Assembly (NCBI GenBank): GCA_013423385.1
Contig: BLZA01000002.1
Coordinates: 248,001-312,000, forward strand
Length of the DNA stretch: 64,000 nt
DNA from: Naganishia liquefaciens
Lineage: Eukaryota > Basidiomycota > Tremellomycetes > Filobasidiales > Filobasidiaceae
Direction of reading: 5' to 3'
Shown: positions 32,084 through 41,721 of the stretch, piece after piece
How positions within the stretch are numbered: position 1 is the first letter of the stretch
How the letters are laid out: every line of letters begins with the position of its first letter
Notes under the pieces: model-generated
Database searches by the model: none
Seen by the model: only the letters and a program-made list of their open reading frames with translations
What the model was told of the DNA's origin: nothing
Translations under genes and position numbers: made by a program

Positions 32084-33727
32084 CTACGCCGACGCATCCG
32101 CCTTGCCCTCCCCGCGCGCCTTGACGACGGGCTCCCACGCCCTGACCTTGGGCGCCGTTGTGCTATACGTCTGGTTCTGGCCCCTCGTTCCCGTCAACTG
32201 TACGGGCGGCAAGGTTAGCCCCATGTGGCGCGAGGAACGAGTGATGACGGGGACTCACGTTCTCACGGAAGGGAGCAATCCAAGGCGGAGTGACGGCCTT
32301 GACGATCGGGTCCTCGGTGGGCGGCAGCTTGCGAATATGATGCAGCCACGAGTGCCATCCGGGCGGGACCTGGGACGCGTTGAAGTCGTCCTGGAGGAAA
32401 GAGAGTGTGAGCAACCGTATTCAGGCAGAAAAAGCGATGGTGTTTGTGGGTCTGGCGATGTGATTTCCCAGTGCGAGCGGAGACTGCTCGTTATGGGATA
32501 GCCTGTCCTTGAGATAATCGCAAGCGAGATGACCGTAGATGCCTGAGGCCCAAATATCCGACGCATAAGCCTCTCTTGCGCAGATAGGCATTTTCCCATG
32601 GAATTTGGACTCCGGTACCGACGCCATGAGACTTGAGACGTCAAGCAAACGGCAACGTGCAGGCGTTGTTTGATCCGCACTCCGCTTGAGAAATGCTGTT
32701 CGCTGGCGCTTCGAGAGGAAATGTTTCTCGACCGTCCTGCAACAGCCTTAGGGAGAGCTTGTCGGATGCGCCCTGTCTTCTTGCTGACGCTCGACGAAAC
32801 CGTGGCGCTCACGCCTGCTTCGACGACAAGGCAGAGATGCGATTCTCCCTTTCGCCCTCGACGACGATGAATGCTACGCGATCGTCCTGCCACGACCTCG
32901 AAAAAAAAGACTCCCGGCAGACGACGCCTCCTATTCTCGCTTCCGTAAGCGTGATTCTCGCCTTGCCTCTGAGTGCAAGCTTCGCTTGAAGGGAATCTCG
33001 TATTGATTCCAAGACACTGACGATCCGTCATCCTGCGGGGCTCCCAGCGGATTCGTCCACTGGAGCGCGCTCTTCGGTTTTCCTCGACCGTGGCACGGGG
33101 ATTCTCGCTCCTTCCGGTCGCTCAGAAATCCTTGCCTGCGACACTGATGTACTCGCTTCGCTCGATAGGAGATATTCTCGCTTCACTCGATAGGAGATAT
33201 TCTCGCTTCACTCAATAGGTGTTCTCGCTTCGCTCGGTAGGAGGTGTTCTCGCTTCGCTCGATAGGAGATATTCTCGCTTCACTCGATAGGAGGTGTTCT
33301 CGCTTCGCTCGACGGGACAGGGATTCTCGGCCGTCCTACGACGGCCTCGAGGAATCCTAGCCTGCGGCGCTGGTAGTCTCGCTCCCTTCGGTCGCTCGGA
33401 AATGTTCTCGCTTCGCTCGGCCCCGTCTCCCGACTCGTCGCTTCGCTCCTCGCCCCGTTCCTCGGACTCACCTGACTATAATCCACCCACCGATGCCTTC
33501 CCGGCACCTCCTTTTCCCAATCCAACTCTTCAAAATACTTGTTCCCAAACTGATCCTGTCCCACGCACTTTCCAAACTTGGCGTCCCCAATGTACCTATT
33601 CACCCCCCGGATCGTCAGCCTCATCTCGCCCCCGACCACCCCTTGAAAAAATGACTCACGTCATCTGCCTGAACCACTCTTTGAACCCGACTGCACGCAT
33701 ATTCCTGACGGTACGGAGAAGAGACAT
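32084..33727 (-). CDS. NDUFA12: NADH:ubiquinone oxidoreductase (complex I) subunit NDUFA12/B17.2
   Basis: Accessory subunit of mitochondrial complex I. The spliced product is about 146 residues, close to the human 145. Four exons: MSLLRTVRNMRAVGFKEWFR (start 33727); YIGDAKFGKCVGQDQFGNKY with PGRHRWVDYSQ; DDFNASQVPPGWHSWLHHIR with PPW and FREN; and LTGTRGQNQTYSTTAPKVRA with WEP, ending ADASA-stop at 32084. V-G-x-D-x-F-G-N-K-Y, RHRWV-Y, VPPxWHxWLHH and the LTGT...Y-TT tail are family hallmarks. The intron between DYSQ and DDFN spans 32391-33471, 1081 nt, more than ten times the local norm, and is filled with repeats. Ends are canonical (GTGAGT, CTCCAG). Tandem with COQ8 (235 bp apart), divergent from BUD6. 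Confidence 0.93.
33100..33420 (+). repeat. Larger duplicated block flanking the minisatellite
   Basis: Sequence before the array (CTCCTTCCGGTCGCTCAGAA, then CCTTGCCTGCGACACTG) recurs in altered form after it (CTCCCTTCGGTCGCTCGGAA and CCTAGCCTGCGGCGCTG). A third motif, CTCG-CCGTCCT-C-ACGGCCT, occurs near 33325 and again as TCTCGACCGTCCTGCAACAG near 32729. The array appears to have grown inside a wider diverged repeat. Confidence 0.6.
33151..33322 (+). repeat. 25-bp tandem repeat (minisatellite), about 6.5 copies
   Basis: Units of the form TCTCGCTTCRCTCGATAGG plus AGATAT or AGGTGT start at 33151, 33176, 33201 (22 bp, shortened), 33223, 33248 and 33273; a seventh at 33298 degenerates. Units differ at two or three positions, with two alternating tail types. 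Confidence 0.85.
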
Positions 33728-34031
33728 GGTGGCGGAATAGACTTTCGGTTTGTCCTCTGCAAAATCCCCCCCCCCACCCGTGTGCGGTATACCGAGAAAC
33801 GTCGACCTTGTCAACGGGGGGGATGGCGCGCGGTCGATTGGGCGGCGCGGAGAGGGGTGCGCCCCGTTGAAAATCCCTGCGGGCGCCGGGGGGGGAGGGC
33901 GGATGAGGGCGGATGCAGATGAGCGAGGACAGGGAGCGAGGGAGGTTCAAGACAGCCTCTCGCTTCTCGTCGACTATTCATGCATACATTCGACCTGTTA
34001 TCCATTATTCCACTCCACGACTTGTCCCACC
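33728..34031. promoter_or_regulatory. Divergent promoter (NDUFA12 / BUD6) with G and C runs
   Basis: About 300 bp between two start codons. It holds a 10-C run (33766-33775), several G runs (33815-33821 and about 33888-33895) and an inverted repeat with arms TCAACGGGG (33811-33819) and CCCCGTTGA (33862-33870). No TATA box. G-rich strands could form quadruplexes; this is inference. Confidence 0.5.
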
Positions 34032-37000
34032 ATGCGCCCATCCTCGCGCGCAATCCCCGCGCATATGGAGTCAGCCGTCACAAAGCTCCTCGTTGCGACG
34101 CGGCAGCTGCTCGAGTCGCTGCAGATGTGGAGCACCATGCGTATGACGGATCTCGAGGTGCGTTCCGGGGGATGAGATCCGACAAATGCGTGGTGCTGAT
34201 CGTCGTTACATAGGTATCCGATACCTATGTCAAGCTTGGGAATGATTTCAATAATGCCGTGACGGCATTTGTTCAGAATGGGGTATCCATGGAGTACGTC
34301 AGGAGGACCTCCGACTCATCACATGCTCTAACCCAACCCACAAAGCGACCTCCTCTCCGTTCCACAAGACCTCCGCGAATGCCTCGAATCTCTCCTTGCG
34401 CTCGACCCGACACCGGAAAACCTCGATATTTACCTCCCGCGCGTCCGCAGCGTGATCGTTACACTTCTGAGCGGTCTCAAGGCAAAGCAGGCCGTGTGGA
34501 GAAAGATGGGCGGTGCGGGTGCGGTGCGCGAAGGACGGGATGCAAGAGGAGTTTTGCTGGGTGTGGCAGAGGGGAGGAACGAGGCGTGGAGGAGTGGGAC
34601 AGAAGATGATCCCGCAGCGCAGGCGCAAAGGGAACGCAATCCATCTCCCGCCTCGCGTTCACGTACCCCGCCCGCGAGACCGGATCTTCCAGCGCCGAGT
34701 CAAATGATCACGTCCTCAGTATCGACAACACACCTCCCGTCCTCGTCCTCGTCGTCCGCCATGGAACGACATCTTTCCTCGGGTGCCGCAAGCGTAAATG
34801 GAAGCTTACCCTCGCGCGTACGAAACGGACCGTTACCGCCTGCCCCACCCGATGCATTTCGTCCGCCGCGGAGACGCGTGACACCGACGACGACAGCAAC
34901 GGCGCAACCAGCAGACCGATCCCCACCGCGTACACCCGTCGAACAGACATTCTTTCCCCCCGCCACCACCGGCACATCACGCGCGTTACCCTCGGTTCCC
35001 CCCGCGCGGCCGCCGAGTATCCCGATCCGGTCGGCCGAGAGGGAACGGTTCGCGTTGCGTGATGCACCGAGTCCCAGCCCGGCTACGTCCCCCGTGAAAC
35101 GCTCCCAAGCCGAGTTGACCAACGAGGAGGAACTTCCATCGACGCCCCCCGCGCCGGGAAGACGCTCATCTGCCGTGGATACTTTGGATCGTCCGCAGCC
35201 GGCAAGTAGATTCAGCCTTGATTCAGAGACGGACACGCCCAAGACCCGGCGCAGGATGACGGCCCTCACGGGACTGGATATCGAGGGGCAAGGATTTTTA
35301 CCGCCGTTGGCGAGGCTGCCGTCGTTGGAGGAAGGGTTATCGGTCGATACGACGAGTATCAAGGCTCCGCCGCTGCCGCCGCCACTGCCAGCACCGGCGC
35401 CACAAGCCCCCACGGAGGAATCCCCCGCGGCTCTCGCGAGCTTGACGGCGCTGCAAAACTCTGAAGCCCTCGGCCGACGGGCGTCCAAGCGGTTCAGTCA
35501 ATACCAGTATAAACAGCTTTTACCGGGCAGCATGCATTCCCGTGGCGCGAGTGGCGGCAGCGGCAGGCATTCGAGGATGGGTAGTGTTGTCGAGGCCGAG
35601 ATGGATGGCGAGGACGAGCAGGGTCTCAGTCCGAGTCCGGCGAGACCGGCGAGGAGGGTGGGAAAGGGGACGGCAGCGGCGGTCGAGGTGCCGCCGCCCG
35701 TGCCGCCTATTCCCGAGCAGATGTTGCGTAGGGTCGATGACGAGACGGCGGCGGCGGCCGCGGGAACGACGACGACCACGGCGACGACGATACCAACGAT
35801 CGTCGTTCCCGATGAGCCCGAGCCCACTACGCAATCCTTGCCGCTGGAAGAGCCCCCGCAGCCCGCCCACGCGTCCACGTTTCCCGTCTTTCTCCAGTAC
35901 GGCCGGGAAACCCGCAAAGTCACGCTCGATCGACGCGACGTCACGACGATCGCCGACCTGCAGGCGCTGTTTGTGGCCAAGTTTGAGTACGCACCCGAGG
36001 GCAGGGATATGTTTCCGGATGTGTATGTCAAGGATGCCGGGAGCGGGGTGGCGTATCTCTTGGAGGATATGGAGGATGTCAGGCCGGGCGTCTTGTTGAG
36101 TCTGAATATCGATCGTGAGTCTTTCAAGGGGCTTTACAGTCGGCCGCACGAGCTGATCTCGGCGCCCAGAACTGGACCAGGTCAAGCAGCATTTCGATAA
36201 TACCATCTCGGGCCTATTGCATGAAATCAAGGAACTCAAGCACAATGTTGCGCAAAATCGGCGGCTTTCGGCATTCAAGCCCGACCCGGGAAGCGCCCTG
36301 AGTCCCGCCATGCTTCCGGTCGATAGAACGAGCGCGAGGAGTCCCGGGAAGAAACCGGCGTTGTCAAGGCCGGGGTCGCCCGTACCTCCGCCCGAGGGGC
36401 CATCGCCACCGCCACCGCCACTCCTTGCGGCCGACCTGCACCTGCAACTCGACGATGTCCAGTCCCTGCGCCGCGAGCTCGGCATCATGCGCCAGCAATA
36501 CGTCGATTTCGTCAATACCTCGAAACTCGCGTTCCAGCGGTGCCGCGATCAGACGCAGGGCATGCGCGAGCACGCCGCCACCAAGCTTTCCGGCTCGCGG
36601 CAGCTGCTGAACAGCGGTAAATCGGCGCTCGAGACGGATTCGGGCGAGGTCGTCCGGAGCGTCGAGGAAGTTTCAGACGCGATTGATGCCGTCAAGGATG
36701 ACGTTGTGCGTCGTGGAATCGTTCCGGCTCCGCAGCGAATGGAACAGATGCGCAAGAACCTCGATCTGGCGCGTGATAGTGTCGGCAAATTGCGCGATCG
36801 GGTGTCGCTCGTTGCGCCGGCGTGGAAGCGTACGTGGAACGAGGAACTGAGCACGGTGCTCGAGGAGCAGAGGCTGTTGAAATACCACGAGTCCCTGGCG
36901 GCCGACCTGGAGGGCGATGTGGAGCAAGCGCAGGGCATTTTCGCCACCCTGATGGAGTACATGGCGCAGCGGAGCTCGGGTGGAGCCGGCACCAGGCGAC

Positions 37001-37359
37001 AGTTTAGGCCACCCGCCGTCAAGGAGCCCGAAGCGGTGCCCAACTTGCTACTCGAGATCCGCACGCAGGACGCCGATCCGACGCGCCGGCTGCGCGCCAT
37101 CGAGGAACAGCAGCGCGCGCGGGAACGGGACAAGGCGCGCCGGGAGGGCGAGGAATTCAAGGACGAGCTCGAGGGCTTTGTGAACGGGCGAAAGCTGAAA
37201 AAGACGGGCGGGACGGAAGAGGCGGAGCGGGTGAGGCTGCGCAAGCAGGAGGCGAGTTTGAAGAAGATGTGGGAGGGCAAGGAGGAGGGCGGCAGTGGCG
37301 GGGCGATGACGCCCGGAAAGGCGCTCGAGGCGGGTCAGGCCGAAGAGGGCAAGGAATAG
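34032..37359 (+). CDS. BUD6: Actin-interacting polarity factor Bud6/Aip3
   Basis: Bud6 stimulates formins by binding G-actin and helps place actin cables at sites of growth. The start at 34032 (MRPSSRAIPAHMESAVTKLL) opens a conserved N-terminal helical module: LLVATRQLLESLQMWSTMRM, VSDTYVKLGNDFNNAV, DLLSVPQDLRECLESLLALD, LPRVRSVIVTLLSGLKAKQA. A long Pro/Ser-rich linker follows, with Ala runs and a Pro-rich PPLPPPLPAP stretch that may bind profilin or SH3 domains. The C-terminal AIP3 region reads VFLQYGRETRKVTLDRRDVT, LQALFVAKFEYAPEG, YLLEDMEDVRPGVLLSLNID and then coiled coils (LDQVKQHFDNTISGLLHEIK, LRRELGIMRQQYVDFVNTSK, LKYHESLAADLEGDVEQAQG). Three short introns (about 34159-34212, 34293-34347, 36115-36170) keep frame. 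High GC gives long antisense open frames, which are shadows. Confidence 0.92.
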
Positions 37360-37953
37360 AGGGGTTGTATGTCGGGCGATGTGTAGACGACACTTGCGTC
37401 ACGGTAACGACCGCGGTGAGATTTAACTTTTAGCTGAATGGATGAACGACAAATCGAGCACAGTCTTGTAACACGCCGAAGCGTCCCCCTTGCAAGTGTC
37501 TTGATCTGTGTGCGCTAGGTATACTACATTCGCACAGAGAGTGGTTGTATCCCTTGATCCAACGCGCGCATTGAACCGGACATCACATGCTATACGGATC
37601 TGCGCGTCTTGCGAGACACCTCGCGAATGCAAACAGTACTGACGCGAGAATGTCCGCTGGCAGAATCGCGCGACAGGCGAGCCAGTCCGCGCCGCGCGTG
37701 TCCGTCTCGGCGGCCGTAGCAGCACGTGATCCGCCGTGACACAGCATGACGCCCTCCTCGGGCATCGCCTATCGCTCGCTCGCTTGCTTGGCGCCTCGCT
37801 CTCGCCCCTGGGGGATCGCTGATTAGGTAAGCGAGCGTCCTTGGCGGTGGCGAGGGGTATATAACTCGTGCCCAGGCCGCGTGTTCCTTTGTCAGCCTGT
37901 CCTCGCGCCCATTGCACCGCTTTGTTACACACACACTACACGACACCCATCGA
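37360..37953 (+). promoter_or_regulatory. Promoter region of VCX1
   Basis: About 590 bp between BUD6 and VCX1. A TATA box (TATATAA, 37858-37864) lies 90 bp before the ATG. Otherwise GC-rich with short CTCG-type direct repeats near 37765-37810; no gene seen. Confidence 0.5.
37858..37864 (+). promoter_or_regulatory. TATA box of VCX1
   Basis: TATATAA about 90 bp upstream of the VCX1 start codon. Confidence 0.5.
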
Positions 37954-40082
37954 ATGGTTGAGACCGGTCTGCTCGAACAAGAACCCGAACCCGATATACG
38001 AAGCTTACCTCTTCGTACATCCACCACCACCACCAATGCACTCGAGCCGCGAGTAAACCCGTCCCCGCCGTCATCGCGACAGATCAAGGAAAAGGATTTT
38101 GTCGTCGTCACCGCCGCCGCCGCCGCCGAGGACACGCATATCGTTCCCGTCGTCGTTGCCACAGATCAGCAGCAGCGGGCGACAGGACCCGCTTTTACAC
38201 GTCTTCGAAGACCCTACATTGACGGCTACGGCCCCGACGTTCCACAGCGCAGTCAATCGACACCGCCAACATCATCGCGCGTTCCCTTTGCGCCCCAAGA
38301 TGCCCGTTCGGAATTCGCCAAGGCCGAGCCTTTGCCTCCCGCCAGGCTTAATGACATTGGGCCACCGAGGCCGCCCAAGCGGATCGCCGAGCTGTTTGCG
38401 CCCGATAGAAAGTTGGGAGGCGATCCCGGATGGGCGCAGAGTTGCGTTAATACGATCAAGTGTATGTCACTGCTTTTCGAATAAACCCCTCCTTACCTTG
38501 GCGTTGACGCTCGCCCACGCTCGCTAGGCTCTTACTTCAATCTCATGATCTTCCTCGTCCCCGTCGCATGGGCCCTTCACCTGACACACCAAAACGACGT
38601 TCTCGTCTTTGTCTTTTGCTTCCTGTCCGTCATCCCGCTCGCCAACTTGTTGTCGTTTGCTACGGAGCAACTGGCGCTCAGAGTCGGCGAAGCCGTCGGC
38701 GGGTTGTTGAATGCCAGTTTCGGAAATGCCGTCGAGGTGAGTCTCATTCAATTTTTCAGCTACTCTGGTCACTGACGTGCTCCCCGTTCGACAGCTCCTC
38801 ATCTCCATTCTTGCCCTCGTCAAGGGCGATATTGCCCTGGTACAGGCCAGCATGATTGGCAGCATTCTCTCCAACACGCTCCTCGTCCTTGGCATGTGTT
38901 ACTTTGCCGGTGGTCTCCGCTTCCACGAACAGCTCTACCAGGTGGCTGCGTCGCAGTTGCAGATCAGCTTGTTGGGCATCAGTATCGCCGCCATCATCTT
39001 GCCGGCCGCGTACCACTACGCGACGAGCCCGAATGCGGCGAGTACGGCAGATATTACGGATCTCGTTAACGGCGAGGAACGACACTTGTTGTCCATTTCA
39101 CGCGGACTGGCATTCCTCTTGTTGTCCGTGTACGTCATGTACCTCGTGTTCATCCTTTACACCCACGCCTAGTAAGTTGGCCCCGCACACGTCATCTCGC
39201 AAACTTGGCAATGGCTAACCCCTTTTGGCAGCCTGTTCAAGCTTCCCCGCCCCGGCCGACCCCACTTGAACATCAAGTCCGCCGAGCCGCATCCAAACCA
39301 CGAAAAAGTCTTCCCCAAGCCGCACTGGCTCGCGTCGATTCAGAGTCGATCGTCGAACAGCAGTGCCTCGGGCGATGGCGACGATGCGGCCGCGCGACAG
39401 GAACGCGACAATGCGCTTTCGCCCGTGACAACGCGCGATACCGCGGGGCAGGTCATGTCGCCCGAGATTACGCCCTCGCACGATGTCGAGCGTGATGCTG
39501 CCGGCGCGGCAGACCTGGGTTCACTGGATGATGACGACGAGGAAGCAGAGTCGCCAAAGGTCAAGGCACTCTTTGCGCTCGTGCTCTTGCTCGGCGTGAC
39601 CGCCATCACGGGTGTCACGGCGGAATTTCTCGTTGATTCCGTCAACGGCTTGACCGAGAGCACATCGATCAGCAAGGAATTCGTCGGCCTGATTCTCTTC
39701 CCGCTCGTCGGCAATGCCACGGAACATGTCGCGGCCGTCACGGTCTCGGTCAAGGACAAGCTCAACCTGTCCATGGCCATCGCCGTCGGATCCTCGATCC
39801 AGGTCTCGCTCTTCATCCTGCCGCTGCTTGTCCTCATCGGATGGATGATCGGCCAGCCAATGAGCTTGTTCTTTGACGTGTTTGAAACCATCACGCTCGC
39901 CATCAGCTTGTTGCTCGTCAATTTCGCCATCTCGGACGGACGCACGAATTACCTCGAGGGTTATGTGTTGATGATTTCATAGTGAGTCGGCTTGGGCTGT
40001 GGTTGCTTTCGGAACATGTGCTGATGGCTTGCGTAGCGTCATGATTGCTGTCGTTTGTTGGTATTACGATCCGTCTTCGTAA
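37954..40082 (+). CDS. VCX1: Vacuolar Ca2+/H+ exchanger (CaCA/CAX family)
   Basis: Antiporter that loads cytosolic calcium into the vacuole in exchange for protons. A cytosolic N-terminal extension of about 160 residues (MVETGLLEQEPEPDIRSLPL, with an Ala run) precedes the membrane domain. The first half has NLMIFLVPVAWALHLTHQND and the alpha-1 repeat GGLLNASFGNAVE, then LLISILALVKGDIALVQASM and IGSILSNTLLVLGMCYFAGG. A central loop with an acidic run (LDDDDEEAESPKVKALFA) follows. The second half has TAEFLVDSVNGLTESTSISK and the alpha-2 repeat LFPLVGNATEHVAAVTVSVK, then SIQVSLFILPLLVLIGWMIG. The two GNA[V/T]E motifs carry the cation-binding Glu residues. Four short introns; the last exon reads VMIAVVCWYYDPSS-stop. 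Confidence 0.95.
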
Positions 40083-40676
40083 AGCTTCAGTCGTCAGTCA
40101 GCCAGACAAAAATCGCCGGATTGCTTTTCGCAAGATTGTATAACATGGTCGGCTGTACACGTTTGCCCTCTGCTGTATGTTTATAAAAGTCTGTCAAGAA
40201 AAAAAAAATTGTGTCGTGTCTGCTATAAGAAAAATACATGTAATCTGGCATCCTGGATGCTGCTATTCCCCTTACCGCCCGAGTTCTTGATCAGTCGCCA
40301 CCACTGCTTGGTGCGCTGTCCTCACAGCATCCGACAACTGAGCATGATGTTGATGAGAAAAAGCAAAGGATAAGCTAGTTGTCATCTCACCTCGTTGCGG
40401 CTTAACGCAACCCTGCAGACTCGGTCCTGCTGAGCTTGCGACAGACATGCTCCAATCTACAAAAGCTAGGCGACGACGTCCGACTTGTCTCTTGACCCTC
40501 GATGCACCCATGTTCGGAGGAGATTCACGTACTATAGCTCTCTTCACATTGCAGTGGTCACGAGCTGTCAGGAATCACCAGCTTCGGTCTAGCAAATACG
40601 CACATTCGCCCAACCACTTGCAACGCGACAACTTCCAACATAATTTAACCTCATTTCATCTGAAATCTCACGCAGC
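40083..40676. other. Intergenic region after VCX1
   Basis: Contains the VCX1 3' end with an A-rich run near 40198-40209. A minus-strand open frame of 91 codons (40272-40547) has no recognisable feature. Confidence 0.4.
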
Positions 40677-40956
40677 ATGAAGTACGTATTGAGGGGGGGG
40701 GGGGGCTTCTGCCTGACACTTCCCCCTTTGCGTATTTCCTTCAATCATCGCCAGCTACCGCACCAAGGCGACTACAAAGGTATCGGTTGAGCTCAAAGAC
40801 TGTATGGGAGGGGCTACGCTTATGTCAAACCAGACACCGGAACCAGCGGGGCTCCGATGGTCTGCGTTCAAGCTTCATATCGACACCTTGAATGTTGCTG
40901 TTTCCCACCCGAGGGAAAGCGGTTCCACTGTTTGTACATACTTCCTCGACAGGTAA
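40677..40956 (+). CDS. Possible small two-exon gene, 68 residues (unknown)
   Basis: A start ATGAA at 40677-40681 is followed by a canonical donor GTACGT. The 73-nt intron (40682-40754) ends CATCGCCAG, and the next exon reads open to TAA at 40954-40956. The product begins MNYRTKATTKVSVELKDCMG and ends STVCTYFLDR; it is not recognised. The leader before the ATG is CT/CA-rich as in neighbouring promoters. The intron holds a run of 13 G (40693-40705). A 67-codon open stretch can occur by chance, so support is weak. Confidence 0.3.
40693..40705 (+). repeat. Homopolymer run of 13 G
   Basis: Thirteen consecutive G residues inside the intron of the possible small gene, 11 nt after its donor site. 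Such runs are length-unstable and could also be a base-calling artefact. Confidence 0.8.
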
Positions 40957-41721
40957 ACACGTGAAGCGTAATCATTCCCGTAAGCTCTGCAGAACTAGCC
41001 ATCCTACCAGCCCGTCACTCAACGTCCATGTGAGGCTCCGTTGCAAGCATACATCGTGAGGAATTCAGCCTGAAGCGCAACGCACCGTTCGATACAGTCT
41101 AACATCGGTGGGATCCGAGCGCTTCGGCAAGTTTAACTAGGCGAATTTGCTGAGCCGTCGATAACCGACAGTCATCTCGACCATCCGCTCTGGGGGCCCT
41201 AAGCCATTCCTGACTCTTCCATGGGGTCTCCAAAATAGCCTCTGGGGTGAGCGCGCTAGAACAGGGAAGTGGAGTGGAATGGAATGAAGAGGATCTTTCG
41301 ATACTGCAGCTGATTCACTGCTTACAGCGTTGGCTGAATGGTTGGTTGTTTGTTTGTCGTTCCAGTGATATCTCTGGGATAATAGAACTGCCGGGATATC
41401 GAACGGAGTCCCTTCGGGCCGCTCATGCGTGATGACATCCGTCCAGATGCGTGTGCCTTTAGACAGCTCGTTTGACAGCTCTTCCCGATATCCTAGTCGA
41501 GTACACCTCGCATTGTGCCGCACGTCTGAGAATGAACCACTATGCGTTGCGCGACGCCTTTTCGGATCTCGGCGACTTGAGCTCGGCTCAAGTAACAGTA
41601 ATGTGGAAGGGGTATATAGCAAGAGCTAACTCGGCACACCCTGGACAAACTTCGCCCCACAAGTTTTGCGTAAAGGTCACGTTTTCGACTTGGTCTTGCA
41701 TCATTTGCTTCTCGCTTCGAA
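40957..41721. other. Promoter region upstream of the MFS transporter
   Basis: About 765 bp. A 161-codon minus-strand frame (41137-41622) starts from a non-ATG codon and has no family features. No other gene is seen. Confidence 0.4.

Larger units (their letters stand above)
32391..33471 (-). other. 1081-nt intron of NDUFA12, repeat-rich
   Basis: Exon frames on both sides match the protein family, so this is one intron. On the plus strand much of it consists of variants of TTCTCGCTTCGCTCG, ordered into a 25-bp tandem array (33151-33322) and looser copies on both sides (such as 33100-33150 and 33320-33420). No protein or transposon ends were recognised. Confidence 0.8.

Noticed and set aside
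32391-33471. Transposon or virus-like element inside the NDUFA12 intron
   Set aside because: No terminal repeats, target-site duplication or coding remnants were seen; only short tandem and dispersed motifs.
33294-33740. 148-codon plus-strand open frame over the NDUFA12 repeat
   Set aside because: It is a translation of the repeat (recurring SLRS motifs) and of antisense NDUFA12 exons; not a plausible protein.
34700-36515. Long minus-strand open frames (262, 209 and 331 codons) opposite BUD6
   Set aside because: They lie exactly antisense to the high-GC BUD6 coding exon, are Gly/Ser/Arg low-complexity, and show no family features. They are shadows of codon bias.
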